DNA of 36,445 bases, taken from assembly GCA_937907415.1 (NCBI GenBank), contig CALCHY010000259.1, positions 1-36,445 on the forward strand. Direction: 5' to 3'. Positions 1-8,204 of the stretch are shown piece by piece. The notes under the pieces are model-generated. The model did no database searches and was not told the origin of the DNA. It was given only the letters and a program-made list of their open reading frames with translations. Position 1 is the stretch's first letter. Each line of letters opens with the position of its first letter. The position numbers and the translations under genes are program-made. This DNA comes from an uncultured Trueperaceae bacterium. Its GTDB lineage: Bacteria > Deinococcota > Deinococci > Deinococcales > Trueperaceae.

Positions 1-565
1 CCGTGCTGCCCGAGGTGTAAACGAGGGCGGCGAGGTCGAGCGGGATGGTGCCGGGTTCCGCCAACGCCGTGCTGGGGGCATCTGACAGCGCGTAGGTGCC
101 GAAGGTGGCAGCGGCACCCCGCGCCGGAACCACGGCCTCGGGCTGGCCGCCGGCGTAGACGAGCGCCGCCAGGTGCGGCAGCACCGTCTCCTCACCCTCC
201 ATGATGTCCGCCACCAGGCGCGCCAGGCGCCCCGCGCTCAGTATGGCGGCGGCGCCGGAGTCGTGCAGCACGTAGCGCAGCTTGTCTTCTTTGGTCTGCG
301 GGTTGACGACGAGGAAGACGGCACCCGCGTAGAGGGCGCCGTAGACGCCCACCAAGGCGTCGACGGAGTTCTCGAGGAAGACGGCAACACGGTCGCCGCG
401 GCGCACGCCGCGGGCCTGCAGCAGGCCGGCGAACGCCAGAGCGCGTCGGTGCAACTCGGCGTACGTGACGCGCTCGTCCGCCGTTACGACGGCGAGCTTA
501 TCGGGGAGCGCCGCGGCGCTTACGGTAAGGCTTTCGTGGAGAAGCCGTGCGTACTTTGGAACCAT
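1..565 (-). CDS. Class I adenylate-forming enzyme (acyl-CoA synthetase / AMP-ligase), N-terminal part
   Basis: Reverse-strand reading from the ATG at 565 gives about 188 residues and runs off the window edge, so only the N-terminal part is visible. The protein begins MVPKYARLL and has the usual opening of the ANL superfamily (YAEL, then RGVRRGDRVAVFLENS). The last visible residues, LVYTSGST, are the phosphate-binding loop that contacts ATP. These enzymes activate a carboxylic acid as the acyl-adenylate. An AGGAAGGG ribosome site lies about 8-10 bases upstream. It sits 75 bases behind the asparagine synthase gene on the same strand, so the two probably form an operon. Such pairs occur in exopolysaccharide loci, including exosortase-associated ones (family knowledge). 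I cannot assign the acyl substrate, and a peptide-synthetase or carrier-protein-loading role is equally possible. The codons look coding even though no long ORF can be closed inside the window. Confidence 0.85.
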   Translation of the reverse strand, partial: MVPKYARLLHESLTVSAAALPDKLAVVTADERVTYAELHRRALAFAGLLQARGVRRGDRVAVFLENSVDALVGVYGALYAGAVFLVVNPQTKEDKLRYVLHDSGAAAILSAGRLARLVADIMEGEETVLPHLAALVYAGGQPEAVVPARGAAATFGTYALSDAPSTALAEPGTIPLDLAALVYTSGST

Positions 566-640
566 CTGGCTTGCCCTTCCTGGCGGGCCGGTCGCGCGTC
601 CTGGGCGCCGCTTCCGCCCACGGATTCTAGCGCCTGCCTG

Positions 641-2647
641 TCACGCCAGCCTTACGCCGCCCACCAGGCGCACGTCGGCGCCCACGACCTCGCGGGTGGC
701 CGTTGCTGGCCGCGCCAGGTCGGGGCGCCTGACCAGCTGCTCGTCGAGGAGCATGGTGGAGAGCACGCCGACCAGGCCCATCTCGTCTGACTCGCTCAGG
801 CCCACGTCGGCGTAGCGCGCGGCCTTGGCCGCCAGCCTCGTCACGTGGTTTACGTTGAACAGGCCAGTTGCGGCCACGCGCTCGGGCGCCAGCAGCTCCT
901 GCACGTAGTCGGGGGCGCCCGGCCCGAAGAACGCCCGCAGTATGGGCGCGCGGTACGGCCGCTTCGGGCGGCGGTTGATCTCGTCAGGCAGGACGCCGGC
1001 AAGGGACTTGCGCAGCAGGTACTTCTCCCGCAGGTCGCGCAGCCGCAGGCGCTCCGGCAGGGCCGCGGCGAACTCGGCCACCTTGACGTCGAGGAACGGG
1101 AAGCGTCCCTCGACCGAGTTGGCCATGAGCATGCGGTCGCCCTGCGAGTGCAGCAGGAAGCCAGTGAGGAACGTAGCGATCTCGAGGTACTGCGCCTGGC
1201 CGAGCGGCCCCATGCCGCCGAAAGCGGCTGGCAGGCGCCCCATGACGCGCGCCTCCGGGTCGCCGACCAGGTCCCTCGTCGCCAGCGTGTCTTGCGCTAG
1301 GAAGCGCAGGTTGCGCGCCGTGGTCCTGAAGCGCGGGCGGTGGCTGTAGAGCGGGTCGCTTAGGTCGAGCATGCCGGCCCTGAAGAACTCCGCCATGAAG
1401 CCACCGCCCTGCTGCAGGTCGCGCGAGAGGTACGGGTAGAGCTTGCCGAGGAGCCTGGGTCGCTGCCGCGACCCTGGCTGCCGCGCCCAGAAACGCCGCA
1501 CCATGGCCTCCTGAAAAATGTTGTAGCCGCCGAGGAGCTCGTCTGAGCCCTCGCCGGTCAGCACGACCTTGAAGCCCGAGCTGCGCACGAAGCGCGACAG
1601 TAGCAGGAGCGGCCCTGGAGCCGTGCGCAGCATGGGCTTCTCTGCGTGCCTGATGACCTCAGGGAAGACGGCAGCGACGTCGGCGTCGGAAACCCTGATG
1701 CTCCTGAGGTTCACGCCCAACTCGTCGGCCATGCGCCGCTGGTAGCCCGACTCGTCGAAGCGCGGGTCGTCGAACGACACACTGAACGCCTCGAGAGGCC
1801 CACGTGAGTGCCTGCGAGCCAAGGCTGCGGTAGCGCTGGAGTCGAGCCCGCCGCTCAGGTAGACACCCACGGGCACGTCGGCGCGCAGCCTTATGCGCGT
1901 GGCTTCGTCGAGCAAGTGAATGAGCTCCTCCTGCAGTGCCTTGACCGAACCTGCCCGCGAGCCTTCCAGCGGCCCGAAGGTCAAGTCCCACCAACGCACG
2001 GCCTCCTTGGGGCCGTCCTCCCCCACCCATACGTAGTGGCCGGCCGGCAGTTCTCGGATTCCGGGGAAGGCGCTGCGGTCGGGCTGAACGGCCCAGATGG
2101 TGAAGGTCTCGACGAGTGCGAACGGGTCGATGCGCCGCTCTGCCAGCGGGTGCCGCAGGAGCGCCTTGGCCTCTGACGCGAACACGAAATCGCTACCGAA
2201 CTCGGCCATGAACAGTGGCCGGATGCCGAAGCGGTCGCGGGCGAGGAATAGGCGCTTCTCCAAGCGATCGTAGACGGCCAGCGCGAACTCGCCGTTCAGC
2301 TTGTCGAGGCAGTTGGCGCCCCACTCCTCGAACGCGTGAACGATGACCTCGGTGTCGGAGCGCGTCCTGAACAGATGCCCAAGGCCCTCCAACTCGGCCA
2401 TGAGCTCGGGGTAGTTGTAGATCTCGCCGTTCTGCATGGCCCAGTAGCGGCCGTCCTCGTTTGGCAACGGCTGGTCGCCGCCGGCCAGGTCGATGATCGA
2501 CAAGCGCGTGTTGACCATCCCGAAGGCGCCGTCGAGGTAGAGCCCGACGCCGTCTGGGCCGCGGTGAGCGAGTTCGCCCGCCATCACGCTCAGGAGAGAC
2601 TCGGTCACACGCTTCTCGTAGCGGTAGATTCCAGCTATTCCACACAT
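641..2647 (-). CDS. asnB: Asparagine synthase (glutamine-hydrolysing), AsnB family
   Basis: A 668-residue protein with the two domains of glutamine-dependent asparagine synthetase. The N-terminal glutaminase domain starts MCGIAGI, so Cys2 becomes the nucleophile after Met removal; it carries RLSIIDL (48-54), NGEIYN (73-78) and the aspartate of RSDTE (96-100). The synthetase domain has the PP-loop SGGLDS (265-270), which binds ATP, and later GEGSDELLGGY. Known chemistry: glutamine supplies ammonia to a beta-aspartyl-AMP-type intermediate. The length is slightly above the usual 550-640 residues, with an extra C-terminal tail. It lies upstream of an adenylate-forming ligase and beside a polysaccharide locus, where paralogues often amidate a sugar acid or a secondary metabolite rather than make asparagine. 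The product is therefore uncertain. It is transcribed divergently from the lipoprotein gene at 2836. Confidence 0.93.
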   Translation of the reverse strand: MCGIAGIYRYEKRVTESLLSVMAGELAHRGPDGVGLYLDGAFGMVNTRLSIIDLAGGDQPLPNEDGRYWAMQNGEIYNYPELMAELEGLGHLFRTRSDTEVIVHAFEEWGANCLDKLNGEFALAVYDRLEKRLFLARDRFGIRPLFMAEFGSDFVFASEAKALLRHPLAERRIDPFALVETFTIWAVQPDRSAFPGIRELPAGHYVWVGEDGPKEAVRWWDLTFGPLEGSRAGSVKALQEELIHLLDEATRIRLRADVPVGVYLSGGLDSSATAALARRHSRGPLEAFSVSFDDPRFDESGYQRRMADELGVNLRSIRVSDADVAAVFPEVIRHAEKPMLRTAPGPLLLLSRFVRSSGFKVVLTGEGSDELLGGYNIFQEAMVRRFWARQPGSRQRPRLLGKLYPYLSRDLQQGGGFMAEFFRAGMLDLSDPLYSHRPRFRTTARNLRFLAQDTLATRDLVGDPEARVMGRLPAAFGGMGPLGQAQYLEIATFLTGFLLHSQGDRMLMANSVEGRFPFLDVKVAEFAAALPERLRLRDLREKYLLRKSLAGVLPDEINRRPKRPYRAPILRAFFGPGAPDYVQELLAPERVAATGLFNVNHVTRLAAKAARYADVGLSESDEMGLVGVLSTMLLDEQLVRRPDLARPATATREVVGADVRLVGGVRLA

Positions 2648-2835
2648 AGAGGGGTCAGCAAGGGCTCCCTAGCCCGACCATTGTGTCACGCCTTCCATCA
2701 CAGCGTTCTGAGCGGGCTCCGTAGGACCAGGGTCACAGCTTTCGGCCGGATGAGACATGCTAACATCATCGCACCTATGTCGGAGACAGACGGCATTAGC
2801 GTCTTGCTAAGAACCTGAACGGGGACGGTCGGCGT

Positions 2836-5649
2836 ATGTACAAATCGCAGGTTGGAAGATGGCTGCTTACGGCGCTCTCGCTGGCGCTGATCTTTACCGG
2901 TTGCACGATGCCGACCCCACCGCAGACCGCACTGCCGACCATCAGCGCCTTCTCGGTGGAACCCGACACCATCACTGAAGGGGAAAGCGCCACCCTCAGT
3001 TGGACTGTCGCGAACGCGAACACCGTGAGAATCGTCGTCAACAACGTTGTCATCCACGAGTCCTCGGAACTGAGTGGAACCTTGAGAGTAACGCCGCTCG
3101 CTACCACCGAGTACCACCTGGTCGCGCTCAGAGGCACGCGGTCGGTGAAAGAGGCCGTCACGCTCAGCGTCACACCGGCTCCCGTCCCCCTCCGGATCGA
3201 GTCATTCACCGCCATTCCCGCCTCTCTCCCCGCCGGCGGCGGCACGACGCAGCTCTCTTGGGCGGTGACGGGCGCATCGGGGATAGTCATCGCGGCAGTC
3301 GGGGGCGATGTCGTCTACACGGGCGAAGCGGCCAGCAACGCCATCGAGGTCGACCTAACGGACACTACGACCTTCAAGCTGACAGCTACAGCCGAGAACG
3401 GCGTGACGGCGGAAAAGGACGTCACCGTTAGCGTTACCCTACCGGCTCCGACGATCGACTCGTTCAGCGCTTCGCCAGACAGCTTGCCCGTGGGCGGCGG
3501 CACTACCACCCTAAGTTGGGTCGTCTCCAACGCCGACACCGTGCTGATCGCGGTCGTGGGCGGCAGCAGCATCTACAACGGCTCCATACTCGCCCACTCC
3601 GTGGCTACCAGCGTGCCCGTTACCATGACCTTCCGGCTCACGGCTTCCTCGAGTGTCGGTTCCGTCGAGCGCGACGTGATCGTGACCGTCGACGCACCGC
3701 CACCGCCCGTGATAGTCACGCTGCAGGCCACGCCCAGCAACCTGCCCTACGGCGGGGGAACTACGGACATCAGTTGGACAGTCACCGGAGCAACGAGCGT
3801 CCAGCTGAGCCCGGTCGGCGGCTCTCCGGTCTACTCGGGTGCCGAGCTCACGCATTCCGTCGATGTGCCCGTCAGCGTCACCGCTACCTACCGGCTCGTC
3901 GCCACATCTCCGGTCGGCAGCGTGAACGCCGACGTCACGGTGACCGTGGCTCCGCCGCCGCCACCGCCCGTCATCACGGCCTTCACCGTCACCCCAGCCT
4001 CGTTGCCGTACACGGGCGGTGACGTATCGGTCTCCTGGAACGTCACTGGGGCAAGCAACATCGTCGTGCAAGTCGTCGGCGGGTCGACGCTCTACGACGG
4101 CTCTGCAGCTGCGAGTTCCGTAACGCACACCGTTACAGCGGACACGACGTACTCGATCACTGCGACCAACGCCGGAGGCTCGGTCAGCGACACGGCGAGC
4201 GTCACGGTCGCCGCGCCCCCGGCGGCCGTCATGCAAGACCTTTCCGCCACCGTCATCTCAGGTAGCCGCCTGCAAATCGTGTGGCATGCTACCGACGCCA
4301 CCTCGTTCGATGTCTACGCGGTATCCTCGGACGATACCCCCAGCCTTCTCAGCGGCAACGCCACTTCTCCCTTGACCGTCCCCATCCCCGCGAGCACCAA
4401 CCAGATCATCCGGGTCGTGGCTCACGGCCCCGGTGGTGACGACTCCGATCAGGTGGTCCCGGCGAACGTGGTCGTGTCTGCCGCCGACTACGACCAGTAC
4501 TACCTGCTTGACTACTCGCCCGAGACGCCGATACCCGGCACCTTGCGCCAAGTACTCGCCGACGCCGTGCCAGGGTCGGTCGTAGGCTTCGCCTCCGACA
4601 TCACCGAGATAGCGCTCGAAGGGGTCGACCTGCAATCCACGGCTGGCGGCACCGTCGACGCCCACCTGATACTGCGAAAAGACGTCACAGTGAGCGGCCC
4701 GACGTCACGCGTCACACTCCGGGGCTCTTACAACATGGACCTCCCCGGCATCGTCGACCCCTTCACGTACGAGAGCAGGCTCATCTGGATCGGTCCGGGG
4801 CGGCAGATCGTGCTGGAGAACCTGAACCTCCGCGACGGCACCTTCATCTTCAAGGGCGCCGGCATATTCAACGGCGGCACCTTGACCGTCCGGGACACCG
4901 ACATCCTCGACAGTAGAGCCTGGGAAGGCGGAGGCGGCATCTGGAACTCGGCGACGGGCAACCTGCGCCTCGAACGGGTCGTGCTCAGCGGCAACGAGGC
5001 GGCGGTGCTCGATACCGAGGACGGCAACCCTCTCGTGATTCGAGATCAAGTTCTGGCCGGTCAGTGGTTCAACCTTCAGGGCTACGGCGGCGCGCTCTTC
5101 AACGACGGTGGAACGGTCTATATGGAGGACACCACCGTGAGTTCGAACCGTTCCCGCTTCTCGGGAGGGGCCATCTACTCCAACGGTGGAAGCCTTGAGA
5201 TCGTCGCTTCGACGGTGACCGGCAACTCATCGAACTACGCCTATTACACGCCTGGCGGCAACCAACCGGGCTTCGGCGGCGGCATCGTGCTCACGAACGC
5301 TGCGGCACTGACCCTCGCCTCCGTCACTCTCTCAGGCAACTTCGCTCAACGCGAAGGCGGGGCGCTCTACATGGACGCAGGGACTTCGGTCATCCATTCC
5401 GGCGTCGCGATGAACAACAACAGCGCGGACTATGGTGGTGGGATAAGCCAGAAGTACAACCAGGCGGTAGGCGAGCTCGACCGCACAGGGATGACGTTCA
5501 TCGGTAACACCGCCACCAGCGCCGGGCCCGACTACTACGGCGTCTGCCTTGACTGCCTACCCGCCGCAGGCGCGACTCGGAATGGCACGCTAGATCTCTC
5601 GTCCCCAGGCCTATATACCCCTTCAACGGACGGCTCGCGCTTCAGATGA
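2836..5649 (+). CDS. Surface lipoprotein with tandem Ig-like repeats and C-terminal right-handed beta-helix
   Basis: 937 residues. The N-terminus is a lipoprotein signal peptide with lipobox FTGC (Cys23). Five repeats of about 85 residues follow, roughly 33-112, 117-200, 203-287, 290-373 and 377-458. Each has the pattern PxIxxFxxxPxxLPxGGGTxxLSWxVxxA...YxLxAxxxxGSVxxDVxVTV and is joined by proline-rich hinges; a sixth, divergent unit lies at about 462-545. From about 550 to the end there are Gly/Asn-rich rungs (GGGIWNS, GGALFNDGGTVYMEDTTVSSN, GGAIYSNGG) typical of right-handed beta-helix or polymorphic outer-membrane repeats. No catalytic motif is evident, so an adhesive or polysaccharide-binding role is inferred. 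A GGGGA ribosome site lies 11 bases before the ATG. The preceding 188 bases hold a weak -10-like TAACAT at 2761 and a small 5-bp inverted repeat (TTAGC/GCTAA). It heads a row of three surface-lipoprotein genes. Confidence 0.85.
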   Translation: MYKSQVGRWLLTALSLALIFTGCTMPTPPQTALPTISAFSVEPDTITEGESATLSWTVANANTVRIVVNNVVIHESSELSGTLRVTPLATTEYHLVALRGTRSVKEAVTLSVTPAPVPLRIESFTAIPASLPAGGGTTQLSWAVTGASGIVIAAVGGDVVYTGEAASNAIEVDLTDTTTFKLTATAENGVTAEKDVTVSVTLPAPTIDSFSASPDSLPVGGGTTTLSWVVSNADTVLIAVVGGSSIYNGSILAHSVATSVPVTMTFRLTASSSVGSVERDVIVTVDAPPPPVIVTLQATPSNLPYGGGTTDISWTVTGATSVQLSPVGGSPVYSGAELTHSVDVPVSVTATYRLVATSPVGSVNADVTVTVAPPPPPPVITAFTVTPASLPYTGGDVSVSWNVTGASNIVVQVVGGSTLYDGSAAASSVTHTVTADTTYSITATNAGGSVSDTASVTVAAPPAAVMQDLSATVISGSRLQIVWHATDATSFDVYAVSSDDTPSLLSGNATSPLTVPIPASTNQIIRVVAHGPGGDDSDQVVPANVVVSAADYDQYYLLDYSPETPIPGTLRQVLADAVPGSVVGFASDITEIALEGVDLQSTAGGTVDAHLILRKDVTVSGPTSRVTLRGSYNMDLPGIVDPFTYESRLIWIGPGRQIVLENLNLRDGTFIFKGAGIFNGGTLTVRDTDILDSRAWEGGGGIWNSATGNLRLERVVLSGNEAAVLDTEDGNPLVIRDQVLAGQWFNLQGYGGALFNDGGTVYMEDTTVSSNRSRFSGGAIYSNGGSLEIVASTVTGNSSNYAYYTPGGNQPGFGGGIVLTNAAALTLASVTLSGNFAQREGGALYMDAGTSVIHSGVAMNNNSADYGGGISQKYNQAVGELDRTGMTFIGNTATSAGPDYYGVCLDCLPAAGATRNGTLDLSSPGLYTPSTDGSRFR

Positions 5650-5670
5650 GACGGAGGCCCTAGCCCTAAG

Positions 5671-5730
5671 ACGGTTCACATCCTGGCTGTGTATTGTCAA
5701 CTCCAATGTGCGCAACCGGATGTGAACCGT
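5671..5730. repeat. 13-bp perfect inverted repeat upstream of the first PL9-like gene
   Basis: The arms are ACGGTTCACATCC at 5671-5683 and its exact complement at 5718-5730, separated by 34 bases. The right arm overlaps the annotated GTG start at 5729. The 34-base spacer is too long for a terminator loop. A binding site for a dimeric regulator, or a translation-masking stem if this is transcribed, is more likely. There is no strong -10/-35 pair nearby. Confidence 0.6.
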
Positions 5731-7768
5731 GATCGAAAGCAAGCAGTCCGTTAACCTCCTGAACGACCCACGACGTGTAAAGCCGCGGAAGCGGAAGGGG
5801 GCTGGCTTTCGCGTGGCAATGCTTCTCCTTCTTTTCGTCGCCCTTTGGGGCTGCGCGCGGGTATCCCCATCCGGCGAGGTGGAGCCCCCCGAACCAAGAA
5901 GGCCCGAGTGGCGCGCCTCAGACATCGGAACCGTGACGCTTAGCGGCGCCTTCGAGTTCCTAGACAGGAACCTGGGCGACTTCGTCCTATCTGGAAGTGG
6001 ACTCGACATCTGGGATCCCGCCGACAGCTTCTACTTCCTTTACAAGGAGTACACGGGCGATTTCGACGTGATCACGAGGGTCTCCGACATCCTTGACACC
6101 CATAGTTGGGCGAAGGCCGGGCTCATGGTAAGGGCGAGCACCGACCCGGACTCGGCCCACGCCCTGGTATCCCTCACCCCGCGGGGCGTAACAGAGTTCA
6201 TCTTCCGCACCACACATGGGGGCCCTTCCGATTTCGACCTCAACTACGACTTCAGCGACCCGAGCGGGCTCAAGCAACCCCTGTGGCTGAGGCTCTCCAG
6301 GAGCGGCGAGTCGCTCAGCGGCTACGTGTCGACCGACGGGGACACCTGGGAGTTCGTCGGCGACGCCGACATCACCTTGAGTAGCAAGGTTCTTGTCGGC
6401 GCCGCGGTCAGCAGCCGGAACGCTGCTGAACGGACACGCGCCCACTTCGTGGACTACACCATCGCGCGCCCCAATGGCGACCCGGTGGAACCCATACCCA
6501 CGCCGAACCCCGATCCAACGCCCAACCCCAATCCCACCCCGGATCCGACGCCTACCCCCGAACCTACTCCCGACCCGACCCCCACGCCCGAACCCACTCC
6601 AACACCCACCCCCGAACCGACGCCCCCACCGGCCCTCCCGCTACCGACATCCGGGTGGGTGTGCCCCACCACGCCGCTATCGCCTTCCTACGCGGGAACC
6701 ATCTTCGTCGATGCTTCGAGCGGCAGCGACCAGGGCAGCGGCGCGTTCTCCCAACCACTCAGATCGGTTCAAGCCGCGGTCAACCGCGCCAGACCAGGTG
6801 ACGTGGTCCAGCTGCGCGGGGGAACCTACCCCATCGGCTTCACCGTCCGGAACTCCGGAACCGCAGCGGCGCCGATCGTCGTCGAGTCCTACCCCGGGGA
6901 GTGCGCCATCCTTGACGGCAGCGGCTACAGAAACGGCGAGCGGGTCGTTCTGGAGGACGTGCAGTACGTCATGCTCCGCAACTTGGTCGTGCGCAACTCC
7001 TCGCATGAGGGCGTGCTCGTTACGGGCGGCAACAACAACACCGTCTCAAACCTGCAGATGTACGCGAACCATTACAGTGGTCTGACCATCCTTAACAGCA
7101 GCAACAACAGCCTCAGGTACCTAATCAGCCACGACAACTACGACGGCTCTGGGGGCGGCGACTCCGACGGCATCAGCATCTCGACCGGCTCTGGGAACCG
7201 GCTCTCCTACTGCCTCGTCTACCGCAACTCCGATGACGGCGTCGATACTTGGCGTTCGACGGGTACGGTGGTGGAGCGCTGCATCAGCATCGCCAACGGC
7301 TTCCAGGGAGGCAACGGTGTCGGCTTCAAGATGGGATCGCCTGGATACACCGTCGGTACCACCGTGCAGTTCTCGATCGCGCACGGCAACAAAACCAACG
7401 GGTTCGACAACAACCAAGCCAATGACGTGACATTCATCAACAACACGTCTATAGGCAATGAGGCGTACAACTACAGCGTAGGTAACGCCAGCTCGATCAC
7501 GAACAGCCTCTCCGTCAACGGGAAGGTGGCCATATGGACGGGCGCCTCGGGCGACAGGGTCAGCAGCCACCACAACAGCTGGGATCTCGGTCTCTCAGAA
7601 GGCAGCCTCCTCTCGGCCACAGACCTCAGCAACCCGTGGTACGCCACGCTTGCCACCGGTAGCCCGGGCCGCGGTGTCGGCGTGAACGGAGCCGACCTAG
7701 GGGCCCTCGCCTACGGCAGTTCGATCGAGAAAGCGCTCGGACTGATCCTCTCGGATTTCCTCAAGTAG
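5729..7768 (+). CDS. Lipoprotein with LamG-like domain, Pro/Thr linker and PL9-like pectate-lyase beta-helix
   Basis: 679 residues from the GTG at 5729. The basic N-region (PRKRKGAGFR) leads into a hydrophobic stretch ending in lipobox LWGC (Cys42). Residues about 70-245 resemble a concanavalin-like domain (DUF1349/LamG type: YTGDFDVITRVSDI, SWAKAGLMVRAS). Residues 255-303 form a Pro/Thr-rich linker, and about 315-665 a right-handed beta-helix. The helix keeps the polysaccharide lyase family 9 signature: Asp478, then Asp502, Asp503 and Asp506 (DDGVD), and Lys534 in GFKMG. In Pel9A the ligands are D209, D233, D234 and D237 and the base is K273; the 24-residue step between the first two ligands is the same here. 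It probably cleaves a uronic-acid-containing polymer by beta-elimination at the cell surface. The start is uncertain: GTG 5813 (behind GGAAGGGGG) or ATG 5819 would give a shorter signal peptide. Confidence 0.85.
   Translation: MIESKQSVNLLNDPRRVKPRKRKGAGFRVAMLLLLFVALWGCARVSPSGEVEPPEPRRPEWRASDIGTVTLSGAFEFLDRNLGDFVLSGSGLDIWDPADSFYFLYKEYTGDFDVITRVSDILDTHSWAKAGLMVRASTDPDSAHALVSLTPRGVTEFIFRTTHGGPSDFDLNYDFSDPSGLKQPLWLRLSRSGESLSGYVSTDGDTWEFVGDADITLSSKVLVGAAVSSRNAAERTRAHFVDYTIARPNGDPVEPIPTPNPDPTPNPNPTPDPTPTPEPTPDPTPTPEPTPTPTPEPTPPPALPLPTSGWVCPTTPLSPSYAGTIFVDASSGSDQGSGAFSQPLRSVQAAVNRARPGDVVQLRGGTYPIGFTVRNSGTAAAPIVVESYPGECAILDGSGYRNGERVVLEDVQYVMLRNLVVRNSSHEGVLVTGGNNNTVSNLQMYANHYSGLTILNSSNNSLRYLISHDNYDGSGGGDSDGISISTGSGNRLSYCLVYRNSDDGVDTWRSTGTVVERCISIANGFQGGNGVGFKMGSPGYTVGTTVQFSIAHGNKTNGFDNNQANDVTFINNTSIGNEAYNYSVGNASSITNSLSVNGKVAIWTGASGDRVSSHHNSWDLGLSEGSLLSATDLSNPWYATLATGSPGRGVGVNGADLGALAYGSSIEKALGLILSDFLK
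6491..6637 (+). repeat. Low-complexity Pro/Thr-rich linker repeat inside the PL9-like gene
   Basis: About 147 bases of imperfect hexamer-like repeats built from CCNACN codon pairs encode alternating Pro-Thr-Pro-Asn/Asp/Glu units, residues 255-303. It separates the LamG-like domain from the catalytic helix and is a typical extended linker of secreted carbohydrate enzymes. Repeats like this can change length by slippage. Confidence 0.85.
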
Positions 7769-8204
7769 GCCCCGTCCTACTGACTGTCATGTCGATGTCT
7801 CCCGCCGCGCACGCCCGCACGACGAACGACGCTACGCGCCCGGCGCGGCATGCAAGAGAGTTCATAGCGTCCTGGAGGTACGGCATGTAAGCATCTGGCA
7901 AGGCGCTCGCATCAACGCGAGTAGGCCTAGGACGTACTTCGAATGCGACGATGCATCGGCCTGTGATTGGGCGCTTGGGGCCATGCGGAGCATATAGCGC
8001 AACCGGTCGAAGTCGGTTCACCCGTTTTCACGAACTCGAACTCGGCCGCAAGTACCCACCTAGTCGGACATCCACAAGAGGGAGTCCGGAGGCGATGAAC
8101 CGTTGTTCCCAATGTGGGCATCAAGGGACACGGGGAGCCAGTGATGCAACCGGCCGGTTTACTGTGCAGCAGGTTGCATCCCGACCAATGAGGAGTTGGT
8201 TTGG
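7769..8204. other. Intergenic stretch between the two PL9-like genes
   Basis: 436 bases without a convincing gene. It contains a 7-bp GCCGCGC/GCGCGGC pair (7804-7810 and 7843-7849), which could be a weak transcript end for the upstream gene, and the inverted repeat at 8143-8180. A short reading frame from ATG 8095 (MNRCSQCGHQG) follows GGAGG but at poor spacing, and I do not accept it as a gene. No tRNA cloverleaf was found. Confidence 0.6.
8143..8180. repeat. Nested palindromes upstream of the second PL9-like gene
   Basis: The arms GATGCAACC (8143-8151) and GGTTGCATC (8172-8180) are exact complements around a 20-base spacer. The left arm is entered by a perfect 12-bp palindrome AACCGGCCGGTT (8148-8159). 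The whole lies 25-62 bases before the ATG, where an operator or 5'-leader structure would sit. It resembles the arrangement, and partly the GGTT..ATCC wording, of the repeat before the gene at 5729. Confidence 0.55.

Noticed and set aside
3511..4236. 241-codon open frame on the reverse strand inside the Ig-repeat lipoprotein gene
   Set aside because: Its translation is Arg/Asp/Gly-rich with no domain pattern; it mirrors the repetitive GC-rich forward gene.
6491..6637. Short repeats that might suggest a CRISPR array
   Set aside because: Irregular hexamer-scale repeats without spacers, in frame, encoding a Pro/Thr linker.
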